The notes beneath the pieces are model-generated. The model had not been told where the DNA came from. It did not search any database and saw nothing but the letters and a program-made list of their open reading frames with translations. Made by a program: the position numbers and the translations under genes. Shown in pieces: positions 44,501 through 53,121 of a DNA stretch of 64,000 nt (its first letter is position 1; each line of letters begins with the position of its first letter). The stretch comes from Candidatus Borkfalkia ceftriaxoniphila (GTDB lineage Bacteria > Bacillota > Clostridia > Christensenellales > Borkfalkiaceae): NCBI RefSeq assembly GCF_004134775.1, contig NZ_SDOZ01000005.1, positions 114,676-178,675 of the forward strand. Direction: 5' to 3'.

Positions 44501-47283
44501 CGGATAAACCGAATTATCCCTATAAAGTTTACACTTTAAAGGGATTCACGAAAGTTCTTTCCGCGACCGACGGACTGACAAAAGACTGGGGCTCCAAAAT
44601 CATAAGGCTCGGTTTTTCCGATCATAAAATCACGGACATTTCCGACCTGGTACAGTTGCGGGAGAATAACAGCGCGATATATACTTCTTTGCAATCGTTG
44701 GATCTTAACTTATTGACGCTCAATCTGCCCGACGGTTTCTCCGCGGCGTTCCCTGTTTTGACAGATCTCAGCGTCAGCGGCAATATCGCTTTCACGCCCT
44801 ACGATCTTCAAAAACTTTGGAGCGGCACGAGTGACAATCCAAGTTCCACGATCCGATTACTTTATATCGACGGCACGCGCTGCCGCGCCTCTTATGACGC
44901 GCTTGTGCAACTGTGCGCGATCGCAAGCGGAAATGCTTCCAAGAGTTTTTCCGCGCTCGCCTGGAACAGCACGGAGGCGAACACCGTGACCGCTGCCGAA
45001 TTGCAGGTGTTTCAAAATACGATCGGACACGAGAATTCCGTGACCGCTCTGAACGGGACGCTGACGAGCAGTTCTTCCCTGACGGACGGTTCTGAAACCG
45101 CGCTCATCGGCGGCATCGGTTATACGTACACTTGGGAGGCTTATACATTCTTTACCGCGCGCTCGGTTTCGCAAAACCCCGTAGACACGACCGTCGCGGT
45201 GAGCAGTAACGCCAACGCGCAGTTTGTCGGGGTGCGTTTTCCTGTACGATTTTCAAGGCCCGACTCTACGAGCGTTCTGTATATAGCGGGCGACGAGGGC
45301 GATCATGATATTTCATATTTCGATTCCCAACTTGTCAGTTATCTTTTTGCCAATAATTGCTTTACCGAAACAGTTGCCAACTCCAACCGATGGACGTTGA
45401 ATCAAAGCGTTACCGTTGAAACAGATATCGGGATCAGCGATTTGAAAAATCTGCATTTATTGCAAAACGGCGCGTATGGCGTGACCGTCGCAGCAGGCAC
45501 CAACCCGCTCGCATATAAAAACGAAACGTATACGGTAAAAGAAAATAAATTGCCGACTCCAGGCGGTACGGTTTTCAAATTTTTGTCTGTCGATCTCGTG
45601 AATTTGGATAAACAAGGAACCATCAAAGACTTTTTATATTATGACTCGATAGATTCCGTCTATACGGTCAAACTCCCCTCATATCTTTGGATGGGCGGCA
45701 ACAGAGAGATAATCGTCTGGTCGATATCGGGCAATATTTCCCAAACCGACGCGCAAAACTACATTACCTTTACGACCGATGCCGACGGCGCTATACTCAT
45801 GATCATCGACAGTTCCAAAATCCCCGCAAATGCGGGAGTCGGAGAATATCTCCATACGCTCACGGCTACCGTCAACGGCACGTCGCAGAAGTCCGAGTTT
45901 ACCATTCGGCACGGAGCGGAAACTTCAAACGCGGCGATCTATTACGATACGTATGTGCAGGTCGCAGTTGTGAACGGTCAGATCGTCTTGCAGAATGCCG
46001 CGGGCGAAACGTATTATGTTGTAGAAGGCGTTACCGCGCCCGACGCCACGCTCTATCTTTATAACAATAAGTTTTATACGCAATATCGTTCCGGCGCGGT
46101 GGAAATCCCCGTCGTATTCGCATCTACGATCATTCAGAGCGGACGTTTCCGCGACTGGCTGCAAACGACGAAATTGAACAACGACGAGGGAAAAGTTTTC
46201 GGCGATTCAGACGCAGTCAACGGATATATCCTTTCGAAGTCGTTTATCGGTTCTGTCACCGCTCTGTCTTTCGGCAATTTCGGAGAAACGAACTCAAAAG
46301 GCATCACCTCGATTTCAGGTATCGAAATTTTCTACAATTTAAAAAACCTGACCGCGGCGGCGGGCGCATTTTCGAATATCGAGGCGCTTTCATCATTACA
46401 TTTGACATCGTTCGTATATGGAAATTCAGATGTCGGCATTACCGACTTCCGTAATTTCATCATCAATGATTTCACGCCCCTTTTAAAAGGATCTCAAAAT
46501 ACGCTCGAAACCTTTTCGTATAACGGATTGGGAACGACGCAGATGACCGATCTAAATTTCCTGCTCGGATTTGCTAAACTGAAAACCGTGAACATAGCCA
46601 CAAGCACTTCGCTCGCCGGCAATGCGAACGGATTGTCGTATCTGCGCACTTCTTCTTTCCAATATTTGCTGAACGCGCTCCATGATAAGGGCGTAAACGT
46701 ATTCGTCCACAAGGAATTGGCCGTTAAATTCGGATTGACTTACGACACGGATTTGAAAAACGGTACAAACGTTTATGCGCTCGTATCCTCGGCAGACTTT
46801 GCGCAAGCGTCGGAAATTCTTTCGCGATTCGCGGGAACAGAACAGACGGTAACTCTGGAAAACGGATACCGTCTGACCGCGGATATAAGTAATTACGCGC
46901 AGGAAGGTAACAACATTATCATGAAACTGCCCGCGGCGATCAACCGCGACGGGACGCTGTACCGCATCGAATGGAAACGGGCAAGCGCCAACGTCGCCGT
47001 AAACGGTTATTATCTCACAAAAGCACTGCAAATCGGAAACACCTTATTCGACGCCGATATCCCGCTTACCGCCTCGCAGGCACAGACGATTCTCGCTTCT
47101 ACAGAGTACTATGCCGCGCAGAAATCGGGCGAAACGCTCCTATACTCTTCCGTGACCGTTCAACTGACAAATCCCGCTGTCCCTGAATCCTGCATAGACG
47201 CGCGCGCGGTATGCCGCATATTCAGCGACGGATACGCTTACGAAAGAACGTTTACATTGTCCATGAGAGGAAATACGCTATGA
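38572..47283 (+). CDS. Giant exported leucine-rich-repeat protein (2903 aa)
   Basis: The start at 38572 (MKKLTASIKSL) begins a single membrane/signal helix (about residues 8-30); the upstream part of the frame overlaps the preceding gene. The rest is extracellular. Internalin-type LRR blocks are obvious, for example SLTQLNYLDLSDNAITDISA and LETLDLTNNKITDFDPL near residues 880-985; further blocks occur near 1200-1270, 1560-1650, 2000-2100 and 2560-2700. At about 823 and 1488 EF-hand-like loops (DANKDGIISSGE, DKNGDGKIQSDE) precede LRRs. Beta-rich, Ig-like segments separate the blocks. There is no LPxTG, SLH, cell-wall-binding or C-terminal membrane motif, so anchoring must be by the N-terminal helix or by partners. 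ATGA overlap with the next gene. Binding or adhesion is inferred from LRRs. Confidence 0.88.
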   Translation: MKKLTASIKSLIVLLLVCCLSAVGVVFAFLNQSVHRGYPVHIQGTNISFKLNGKNYLDQIGESELGLYKNRSQEVDVQVEVTGSDSVVADYRVSFELETDGSDADVKLSQAIEVYALRGARYEFICMLDQIGKTDDGGAPFYTFGGQMVTNYSHSLPFCFVYSGETSAEYDEIAQNGGFTLRAEATADIAGSSADYVFATDNDTFADHFTGQDSVNKTIVLTDDIEVAAALVSKGKVGIDLNGHTLTLHADLKISYSTGTEGLGIINGKTGGGIAGTGRYKISGNDCYLIDDALVAKIDYPVDDTNAESIFGSLSSILDTRLKSLDNEKPYYHEDDLSALFDGLNFYRDYKEFSVSYGKDSVIGTVTNADGTSYTGIVPDPHKTSRYAYSITLSYQNSYGKTFGGYINVLGSSLKSIADDLMTALPACIDSSVFLRSYDTRTASHIEWIVDDAMDGFLFNSLGTYRPNGSSGLIDKAETFRDRGVGIYIKLSKGAQTEVFYYERNAEILSASERTALCYENEPIVLRQKGLDNSGIDTLYDFYDAISRTYRQKAEISGVSVKLLHSDTASSYLSVATSASDANFATVSIAGRASIPQNYAGEAEIEITFTYADGKSHTLRTAVSVLGELAYVTRYDVSYRLQNSFSNNAYIDGDAYYFYAPGALQPRADGKSVQVLVDYEAEQSAQGFVIITYEYVPIRAEDIQDQIAYFIKEGEKYSLYQGEISPLPDSVTLYERRANIEILPSRIPTLDETTVFFTSTLYTLHADGTPYTDDNGNKLYYDAVTDTAAPLQYKLTLTVQGIIQNSDAHISDYSLYTMLRDCFDANKDGIISSGEAQADWNQVLARGSSYAKSVTVNGTVFRYLDFSGVNFSSLKGIEYFVNLQGLSFASSSITDIACLSSLTQLNYLDLSDNAITDISAFAYSDALQYLNLADNQITSIEALRYLPALETLDLTNNKITDFDPLTVTDSLISLTLTGMKNANGQTFDNDPATLYSLATIQINNPTVTFVYDQNILIGPSALIAAKVIHDVEEINRVNQTLYLPTTYYYSDGSEIFAYKLNWFADDTQTNLIFQYTDGEYSGYTVSAPLFEKQVTIRLQIHLPNSTNYYTVSRSFTLTLETSASNHDQAYVYDPSVQYYIPAEEAFPDLALRNKVFDTFNKITGQTIEIKLKDGSVITYNETAVLSAADYERCMAAQTNIDWSNAGIRDLSGIRILKDLLTLTLDLSGNAIISLEPVASLTSLTGLILGGKNYDFSELYSADKLTTLKMLDVSKSYGLDEESTLNALYQVYLNNSSVSVYLKNSSQVWDPYETLLPKNIRNLPSVLAFVNLNESYPIYGSADATSFDFTFYDQPSPLSFTVDSVTIYENQKANITKGTYFQFDSNAIKYIKLYGWSESAFLKISISANDGHLNGDGTFLYVTGEYYVQLNAQDAGSKIFVYNDSKYPEDFTVMTLSELFVSRDLREYLLGRQYGHFNGSDYFRIKKTPEDKNGDGKIQSDEVTLNFILNNRDNNPKKYFVDDYGNYHIGVQGVNDNLSLNNNNFTINGAFDRGENFLHGLKYLPGVKNLTISRDANLGDGSELVNITQLTLNYSAVDLTTITQPLPLLESLTIQNFNSLIVNAKAMKYFPSLTALTIVGSNSGYLQDFTFLEGLINEDGTSMIRNLTMQSVIQSNANIGISVSNAEFVKELYIAAGNALSSADNTLTTPYGGLSFKVGTANKNNDTGAFFIVLPDGTYGTAAKNTASALVTSWTAPANGSFDTTRSEAQNYATVTNAMLDMGLQYKQPAAETFYWLNKKTYSLPISTVLTLPKTTGATWFALQYDSTILRSYDITWRVLVNTSDTMDNAGTDGGMLLSDSLTQLPCGTLTATANEYVFTLTANCYVVILGLVSPPSGVSGNTYSYVYHFVSGSGDGFYSNVEDYNLRATLFASATQDSNKQIIDFSDSNAVFLYKFTNNKLTENRIGTVFDPLPNCTDKPNYPYKVYTLKGFTKVLSATDGLTKDWGSKIIRLGFSDHKITDISDLVQLRENNSAIYTSLQSLDLNLLTLNLPDGFSAAFPVLTDLSVSGNIAFTPYDLQKLWSGTSDNPSSTIRLLYIDGTRCRASYDALVQLCAIASGNASKSFSALAWNSTEANTVTAAELQVFQNTIGHENSVTALNGTLTSSSSLTDGSETALIGGIGYTYTWEAYTFFTARSVSQNPVDTTVAVSSNANAQFVGVRFPVRFSRPDSTSVLYIAGDEGDHDISYFDSQLVSYLFANNCFTETVANSNRWTLNQSVTVETDIGISDLKNLHLLQNGAYGVTVAAGTNPLAYKNETYTVKENKLPTPGGTVFKFLSVDLVNLDKQGTIKDFLYYDSIDSVYTVKLPSYLWMGGNREIIVWSISGNISQTDAQNYITFTTDADGAILMIIDSSKIPANAGVGEYLHTLTATVNGTSQKSEFTIRHGAETSNAAIYYDTYVQVAVVNGQIVLQNAAGETYYVVEGVTAPDATLYLYNNKFYTQYRSGAVEIPVVFASTIIQSGRFRDWLQTTKLNNDEGKVFGDSDAVNGYILSKSFIGSVTALSFGNFGETNSKGITSISGIEIFYNLKNLTAAAGAFSNIEALSSLHLTSFVYGNSDVGITDFRNFIINDFTPLLKGSQNTLETFSYNGLGTTQMTDLNFLLGFAKLKTVNIATSTSLAGNANGLSYLRTSSFQYLLNALHDKGVNVFVHKELAVKFGLTYDTDLKNGTNVYALVSSADFAQASEILSRFAGTEQTVTLENGYRLTADISNYAQEGNNIIMKLPAAINRDGTLYRIEWKRASANVAVNGYYLTKALQIGNTLFDADIPLTASQAQTILASTEYYAAQKSGETLLYSSVTVQLTNPAVPESCIDARAVCRIFSDGYAYERTFTLSMRGNTL

Positions 47284-50200
47284 CACGCAAACGCAAAATC
47301 TTAATAATATTGCTTGTTCTCGCGTTTGCGCTGTCGGCGATCTCCTTCGGCGCGGTCTACGCATACAACGTGCTGGTCCGTTACAATTATAACGTAAAGG
47401 CGGAAACGCCCCTGCTTTCGGCCTCTGTTTCCGAGGACGGAGCGACGCTCACCGTGACCAATGCGGGCGGCGCATACACGACGAAATGCGACGTTATTCT
47501 GACGATGGAAGGCGCGGGCACGCTGAACGCACAGGCACCCGATCTGCTCGTAACCTATTCGGAAAACGGCAAAGAGCGCGTTCGCTCCGTCTACAAAAAT
47601 CTCGCACTGAACGGTAGTTCGACCGACTTTCATATCGAAAGCGCGAGCGCCGTCGAAATTCTGGCCGTCCGTCCCGCGGAGGCTGCGTATAACGGAGAAA
47701 CGGTCGAATACCGCAACGCTTATGTTTCCTCGACGCAGGATCTGAAACTTTTAAACACGCAGGAAAATTATAATAATCCCTTTGAATTTATCGGCAACGC
47801 GCTTTCGAAAAATACCGTGGCGTATGCGGTCTGCCTCATCGACGATATTACGCTCGACGAATCGCTGACGCTGAACTTCCCCTGTTCCCTCGATACGCTC
47901 GACAGAACCCTTACGCTGCAACACGATCTTACGATCCGCCATTCCTATGCGGGACGGTTTTATCTTGCGGGGCTAAAACCCGTCGCCATAAGCGACGGCG
48001 TCACTTTTACCGTGATCGCTCCCAAAGGGTATTACGACGTTTCCGAAACGCTCGGATTGAACGAACAGAATTTTATCGGCACATTCGATTATGCAACGTA
48101 CGGCGACGAAATTTTAAACGACGCTTTGAACTTTGCAAAAACATTTATTCCCGAACGCGTCTGTAAAAGCCTGCTCCTTCCTATGCAATATCAAAGTTTC
48201 GGCGTAAACCTCTATTATGAGTTCGCAGATACAAAAATTCCTTTTTACGGTGAAATTTCCGAAAAAGGCGCACTGCAAAGGAAAGAAACGACAGAACGTT
48301 ACATAATCACCATTACGGCGGAGCGAGGCGGAAAAAAGCGCGTCGCTACGGCTGATTTCCGAGTGATCGGTACGGGCGATAGCGCCTTTTCGGAAGTTTT
48401 GGGCGAAGTCCTGTCCGAGCGGATTTACGCCGAAAGCGAGGATACCGAACTCCTGTCCGTCCTCGGCGAGCTATGCGCCGCAGGCGATTTTTCGCAGGCA
48501 TTTACGCTACAAATTTCCGATAACTCGGCCCTTCCCGAAAACGACGAAAATACGGTGAAATTTTTTGCCAACGGCACGGCGGCACAGAGCGTACAATTTG
48601 TTTACGACGCCGCAAACGGCTATCTGACGGCCGATTCGGTAAAAATCGAATCATTTTTCTTAAGAAGAGGCGCGCTCCCCGTTGCCGAAAGTATCACGCT
48701 GACGTTGATCGTAAATTCGGTCAGCACGGAAAAAATCTTTTCCGTCAGACAGGCGATCGTCGAAGAAGCGCTATATTATCTGCGGGATTCTTCGCCCGCG
48801 TTCATCACCAATCAGCCGTACAGCGTGCTGAATCTTCGCGCGGACGGCCTGTACCTCGGCAACACCAAGATCACTTCGTCGAAACTCAATTTAACGGCTC
48901 TGCGCTATTGTCTGGTCACGTCCGACGGTACGACGGATACAACCGTCGACGCAGCCGCTTATTTCACGCTCGGCGATGATGGGCTGACGCTTTCGCTATT
49001 AACTGATCAGACGGAAATTCCGAAAAATTTATACCTTAAGTACGAATGCGCGTTTTCGGGCGAAAATGCGCCGCGCATTTTAAAACAGCGCGTCGTACAG
49101 GCGATCCCCGGCTCTGGCGGCGAAAATACGGGATTCGAGAGCAACAACCCTTTCGACGCTCTGTTTTTAAGTTCGGAAGTCAACTGGTTGGAAGGCGGAA
49201 CGTTCGAAGTGCCGCCCACTTCTTCATCCTATTTTGCCGACATCGAGATCCTCAGCGTCGGCGGCGAAACCTACAACGCGGCAAAACATAAACTCTGTTA
49301 TCTCGATTATTCCGGAAACGAGTTCGCACACGCGGGAAACACTTATTATAAGATCATCGAATTTACGACCGACCGAAATTATGTTCCCGATTCCAACACG
49401 CCTGTAAAGGTGCGCTGCACTTATCTGGAATCGGAAACCGAAAGCGTAGTGCTTACGCAGGATTATACGTTTACAATACACGGTATTTTCAAATGCGGCG
49501 ATAATTCCGAATTGGTCGGCGATAAATCGGGCTACACCCCTTACGTATTCGAAGACCAAACCTTTTATCAAATGACGATCTCCTTGCTCGACGCCGTTTA
49601 CGTTTCCGAACTTTCGGACGGCGCGAGGCTTATCCTTTCGGACAGCAAATATTTTCAAGGCACGCTCGATTACTCGAAACTTTCTTCTTTGGCGCCCGCA
49701 GAGGGCGTGCGTCTCGACGGAATCGAACGGCTCGCGAACAGTCCGAGCATAAATTTTCACGGCGTGAAGATCGCGGATCTTTCCGCTTTTGCCGCCTACG
49801 AAGGCTCTGCCTTAAAGACGCTGAATTTATCGGACTGCGCGCTTACGGACGGCATACTGTACGGGCTTGACGCCGAAAACTCCTGGATTTACGGTCTGCA
49901 TCTGATGAACGCCGACCTTTCCGCCAACAGCGTTTCCCGCACCGATAAACTTTTGGCGCGAACGGTCGCAAGCCTCGATCTGTCCTCGCAGAAAAACGGC
50001 TGTTTAAGCGAAATCGGCGGATTAAATAACTTGATGGAACTGACGAACCTTACCCTGTCCGACAATGCGATCTATAGGTTCGAGACGCTAAAAAATCTGA
50101 AAAACCTACGTATTTTAAAGATAGACGGCAATCGGTTGAACGATCCCATGTACGGTACGGACGGCGCGTTGAACGTGCCCGTTTACGTGTGGATGATCAA

Positions 50201-50624
50201 GACGAACGCCGTCGGGATCTACGCGCAGAAAGACAGCGACGTTGCTTTGAAAATTTCGGACGGAAATGCAAACAAGTTCAGCGAAGGCGGCTGTATCGAT
50301 ACGAAAACGGCGGCGGGCTGCGTTGCGCTCAACGCTTTCGCCATGCCAACGAAACTGTACAGCCAAAATGCGAAAACGAAGTTGGAAGCGGATATCACAG
50401 GCTTGAACGTCTCCGATTATCGTTTTCGATTTTCCGATCTGAACGGCGTTACCGATAATTCTCTTACCTATATTGTGGACTATGCGAACTCGTCTGTAAT
50501 CAGCGGTACCCTTACCGACGACGCGGCGTGCTGTTACATTGTGGCGGCGACAGATCTGAGCGGCAATGTTACGGCGTACAGAGAATTTTCCGTCACTGTT
50601 TATTACGCGGAGGTCCAGTCATGA
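47280..50624 (+). CDS. Large exported protein with C-terminal LRR segment (1114 aa)
   Basis: Starts at the ATG overlapping the previous stop (ATGA), with AGAGG upstream. One signal/anchor helix (about 8-30, ending FGAVYAYN) precedes a beta-rich extracellular protein. Near the C-terminus (about 830-960) there is an LRR-like region, LTNLTLSDNAIYRFETLKNL then LRILKIDGNRL, similar to the repeats of the giant neighbour. An internal segment GTFDYATYGDEILNDAL and preceding LTLQHDLTIRH echo the opening region of the giant protein (LTLHADLKIS), so the two may be paralogues of different length. No sortase signal. Its role is unknown; co-translation with both neighbours implies one assembly. Confidence 0.85.
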   Translation: MTRKRKILIILLVLAFALSAISFGAVYAYNVLVRYNYNVKAETPLLSASVSEDGATLTVTNAGGAYTTKCDVILTMEGAGTLNAQAPDLLVTYSENGKERVRSVYKNLALNGSSTDFHIESASAVEILAVRPAEAAYNGETVEYRNAYVSSTQDLKLLNTQENYNNPFEFIGNALSKNTVAYAVCLIDDITLDESLTLNFPCSLDTLDRTLTLQHDLTIRHSYAGRFYLAGLKPVAISDGVTFTVIAPKGYYDVSETLGLNEQNFIGTFDYATYGDEILNDALNFAKTFIPERVCKSLLLPMQYQSFGVNLYYEFADTKIPFYGEISEKGALQRKETTERYIITITAERGGKKRVATADFRVIGTGDSAFSEVLGEVLSERIYAESEDTELLSVLGELCAAGDFSQAFTLQISDNSALPENDENTVKFFANGTAAQSVQFVYDAANGYLTADSVKIESFFLRRGALPVAESITLTLIVNSVSTEKIFSVRQAIVEEALYYLRDSSPAFITNQPYSVLNLRADGLYLGNTKITSSKLNLTALRYCLVTSDGTTDTTVDAAAYFTLGDDGLTLSLLTDQTEIPKNLYLKYECAFSGENAPRILKQRVVQAIPGSGGENTGFESNNPFDALFLSSEVNWLEGGTFEVPPTSSSYFADIEILSVGGETYNAAKHKLCYLDYSGNEFAHAGNTYYKIIEFTTDRNYVPDSNTPVKVRCTYLESETESVVLTQDYTFTIHGIFKCGDNSELVGDKSGYTPYVFEDQTFYQMTISLLDAVYVSELSDGARLILSDSKYFQGTLDYSKLSSLAPAEGVRLDGIERLANSPSINFHGVKIADLSAFAAYEGSALKTLNLSDCALTDGILYGLDAENSWIYGLHLMNADLSANSVSRTDKLLARTVASLDLSSQKNGCLSEIGGLNNLMELTNLTLSDNAIYRFETLKNLKNLRILKIDGNRLNDPMYGTDGALNVPVYVWMIKTNAVGIYAQKDSDVALKISDGNANKFSEGGCIDTKTAAGCVALNAFAMPTKLYSQNAKTKLEADITGLNVSDYRFRFSDLNGVTDNSLTYIVDYANSSVISGTLTDDAACCYIVAATDLSGNVTAYREFSVTVYYAEVQS

Positions 50625-51508
50625 AAAACCGCAAAAAAATAATGATCGCATCTTTTGCCCTCGCCGCGGCGCTGCTCGCCGCCGCGGGTACGATATTCGC
50701 TTGGTTCATCAAGCCGCAAAGTTCGGTGGTCGTAGTCACCGGCGACGCCAGATTACAGGCAAGCGGATATTATGCCGTAGTTTCGACGGAAGAGAGCGCC
50801 GTCCCCGAATATAGACCACTCGACAAAACAAGTCTTACAAAAATTACCGACTTAGACCAAAACCACTATATCGCTTTCCTTTTCGACGTGACGAATCAGA
50901 CCGAAACGGACGTCAATCTTTCTTTGCGGCTCGGAGAATTTTCGGAATATATTTTCAGTTTGTTTTCCGATTACCGTGCGGAATGCGGCGAGCAGTCCTC
51001 CGCCGCGTTTACGCCTTCGGAAACTTTGCTGAATAATGCGATGGCGCTCGCCGCCGCGCATACCGCAAAATTCACGCTCTCTTTCGACGATTTCAATTAC
51101 CGCTATGCCGATGTTACGGAACAAACCGACGTCGCCTTATCGACGGACGGTTATCTGTGGCGATACGCCTTTTCCGAAAAAGTCGCGGAAAATATCCCGC
51201 TTGCACCGCAGCAGTCCCTTTCGCTATGCTTTTCTATGGTCATTCGCCAATCGATGGAAGCAATCGACGCTTACCGCGGCTGGCTGTGCGGAACCGCGTC
51301 CCAGACGGGTTACGGGCAATCTCGCTGCGCTAATCTCGGCTACACAAAAACTTTCGACGCGCTGACAGAAAATGAACGGGCGATCGTAGACGCATATCTT
51401 GCCTTTTTCATGCAATGCGAGATCGACGCGCTGAATGCAGACGATCTGACGAACGCACAGTTCAATCTGGATATCGATTATTTTGAATTTATCGGCGAGA
51501 ATGCATAA
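50621..51508 (+). CDS. Exported TasA/pilin-like protein, last gene of the riboswitch operon
   Basis: 295 aa, start at the ATG overlapping the previous stop, with GGAGG 9 bases upstream. Signal helix ALAAALLAAAGTIFAWFIKP has the same AWF exit as the first gene of the operon. The mature part is predicted beta-rich (ITDLDQNHYIAFLFDVTNQT, then DVNLSLRLGEF), as in exported fibre subunits, with a short pair of cysteines (CG...SRC) late in the chain. No known domain is certain. A strong terminator follows, ending the four-gene unit. Confidence 0.8.
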   Translation: MKNRKKIMIASFALAAALLAAAGTIFAWFIKPQSSVVVVTGDARLQASGYYAVVSTEESAVPEYRPLDKTSLTKITDLDQNHYIAFLFDVTNQTETDVNLSLRLGEFSEYIFSLFSDYRAECGEQSSAAFTPSETLLNNAMALAAAHTAKFTLSFDDFNYRYADVTEQTDVALSTDGYLWRYAFSEKVAENIPLAPQQSLSLCFSMVIRQSMEAIDAYRGWLCGTASQTGYGQSRCANLGYTKTFDALTENERAIVDAYLAFFMQCEIDALNADDLTNAQFNLDIDYFEFIGENA

Positions 51509-51517
51509 ATTCGGCAT

Positions 51518-51549
51518 AAAAAAAGACGGTCAAAAGACCGTCCTTTTTT
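51518..51549. terminator. Bidirectional terminator of the surface operon and HD gene
   Basis: GACGGTC / GACCGTC stem with AAAA loop, flanked by A-run and T-run, between convergent genes. Confidence 0.85.
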
Positions 51550-52135
51550 ATACGCCGCGTTTTTCGTCGATATATGTCGCTTCCAGATCGGAAACGTGCA
51601 TGAGCACGGCGAGAGGATATTTATCGTACGCCTCGCTGATGGAAGGATCCCAGCCCTTGACACGGGTATCGAATCCGCCCATGTGCCAGTTGATCGCCAT
51701 CGCCTCTTCGCGCGTCAGGCGCATGAAACTGCTGATGATATAAACGGACTTTTCACCGTGGCCGAAAGGAAAAAGTTCTTCCCTAGCATAATAGGGCCTG
51801 CGCACCCATTCGCCGTTTTCTTTGACGTTGCGGAAATCCTGTTTGTAAAAATCGATCTTGCAAAGATCGTGCAGCAAACCGCAGACGGCAATAGATTCGT
51901 GCGGTACGCGTTCCTCCCAGATTTCGCCGTATTCGTTCTGCACGGCAAACAACAGCCTCTTATATGTATTGACGCTGTGTTCGCACAGTCCGCCCTCGTA
52001 GGCGCAGTGATAGCGCGTACTTGCGGGCGCACGGAAAAAATCCGATTTGAAAAGATATTCCCGCAATGCCGCGGCGCCTTCGCGATGGATACAGGCGTCG
52101 TAAATGTTTAAAAATTCTTCTTGTTTGTCTTTCAT
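51548..52135 (-). CDS. HD-domain phosphohydrolase-like protein
   Basis: 195 aa. An HD superfamily protein: His in HCAYEGGLCEHSVNTYK, the HD pair in VCGLLHDLCKID, then a conserved His in GHGEKSV and a final Asp in HVSDLEATYID, the expected set of metal ligands. Such proteins hydrolyse nucleotides or phosphate esters in the cytoplasm; the substrate is unknown. It has its own promoter and GGAG site. Convergent with the surface operon, no functional link evident. Confidence 0.85.
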   Translation of the reverse strand: MKDKQEEFLNIYDACIHREGAAALREYLFKSDFFRAPASTRYHCAYEGGLCEHSVNTYKRLLFAVQNEYGEIWEERVPHESIAVCGLLHDLCKIDFYKQDFRNVKENGEWVRRPYYAREELFPFGHGEKSVYIISSFMRLTREEAMAINWHMGGFDTRVKGWDPSISEAYDKYPLAVLMHVSDLEATYIDEKRGV

Positions 52136-52154
52136 TCGTCACTCCTTTGCGTTC

Positions 52155-52183
52155 AGTTTACCATATCTTTCGGCGCATTGCAA
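52155..52183 (-). promoter_or_regulatory. HD-gene promoter
   Basis: TTGCAA, 17-bp spacer, TAAACT on the minus strand, 20 bp before the start. Confidence 0.65.
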
Positions 52184-52208
52184 GCGACTTATCAAAAACA
52201 GCGTAAAT

Positions 52209-53120
52209 TTAATCGAGCGGCGTTACGCTCAAACGGAGGCGAAAGGATATTTCTTCGTTCGGAGCGATTTTCGAGTAGTGAAAACCGTCGTCCAATTTCG
52301 TCGTGCACGGTTCGAGTCCGAGCGCGTAATCTCCGCTCGCCATGCTCTTCCACTGCACGAATTCGGGAAGCATATCGCCAGAATACGCGAGGCTGAAACG
52401 CTTTTGAATTTTCTTGTTTTCCAGAGAAACGCAAGGCTCTTTCAGCCGCAAAAAATAACAGGTCTCCTCCTCTTCGGGCACGGGCGCGGTAATGATACTC
52501 CTTTGCGCGGCACGTTCTTTTGCCCATGCCGTGCGTGGAATTGCCTCTTCGATCTCCGCTCTGATCTCGGCGCCCTCGTCCAGCATGGGATAGCCCACGT
52601 TCACATGATACAAAAGGCAATAATCCTCTTCGCGGAATCCGAGATTGACGAGCGTATCTTTCAAAGTGACCGTATCGGAACCGATATCTGAATAAATTCT
52701 GCGTTTCAAGAGCAGATTTTTTCCGAACAGCGCGGTGTCGGAAATCTCGCCTTCGACAAAGATGCCCCTATTTGAACATTCCGCGCGCGTGATCTTTGCA
52801 GCGCGGCCGTGCAAGGTTCCGTGCAGAGGAAATCCCTCGCGCGCGCCTACGCTGTCCAAACCGCAGGTATAGACCATGCCGCCCTCGAACCGCTGCAAAA
52901 AATCGCCGTGTTCGGCTTTAAACCCGTTTTTGGACACAAAAGAAATATTTTTTCCCTCGCAGTATAACTGCATTATGTCCAAAGCCTTGCTCTCGTTGAG
53001 CAGAAACCGAATTTTGCCGTTGTCGCAATCGAGCACGCGAAGACCGTTCGCTCCGCCCTCGGTCAAGGTATATCGGCGCAAGGACGCGACTTGCTGAAAA
53101 TTTGAAATTTTCGCGTCCAC
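52209..53120 (-). CDS. DUF4432 / galactose-mutarotase-fold protein
   Basis: About 303 aa from a GTG at 53120, chosen because GGGAGG lies 6 bases upstream and the aldolase ends at 53122; the longer frame lies inside the aldolase gene. The body matches the DUF4432 aldose-1-epimerase-like family: GGMVYTCGLDSVG, GFPLHGTLHGRAAKI and NLGFREEDYCLLYHVNVGYPML with conserved His residues for sugar-ring binding. It probably interconverts anomers or epimers for the pathway of its operon. Last of four tightly spaced genes. Confidence 0.85.
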   Translation of the reverse strand: MDAKISNFQQVASLRRYTLTEGGANGLRVLDCDNGKIRFLLNESKALDIMQLYCEGKNISFVSKNGFKAEHGDFLQRFEGGMVYTCGLDSVGAREGFPLHGTLHGRAAKITRAECSNRGIFVEGEISDTALFGKNLLLKRRIYSDIGSDTVTLKDTLVNLGFREEDYCLLYHVNVGYPMLDEGAEIRAEIEEAIPRTAWAKERAAQRSIITAPVPEEEETCYFLRLKEPCVSLENKKIQKRFSLAYSGDMLPEFVQWKSMASGDYALGLEPCTTKLDDGFHYSKIAPNEEISFRLRLSVTPLD

Positions 53121-53121
53121 C

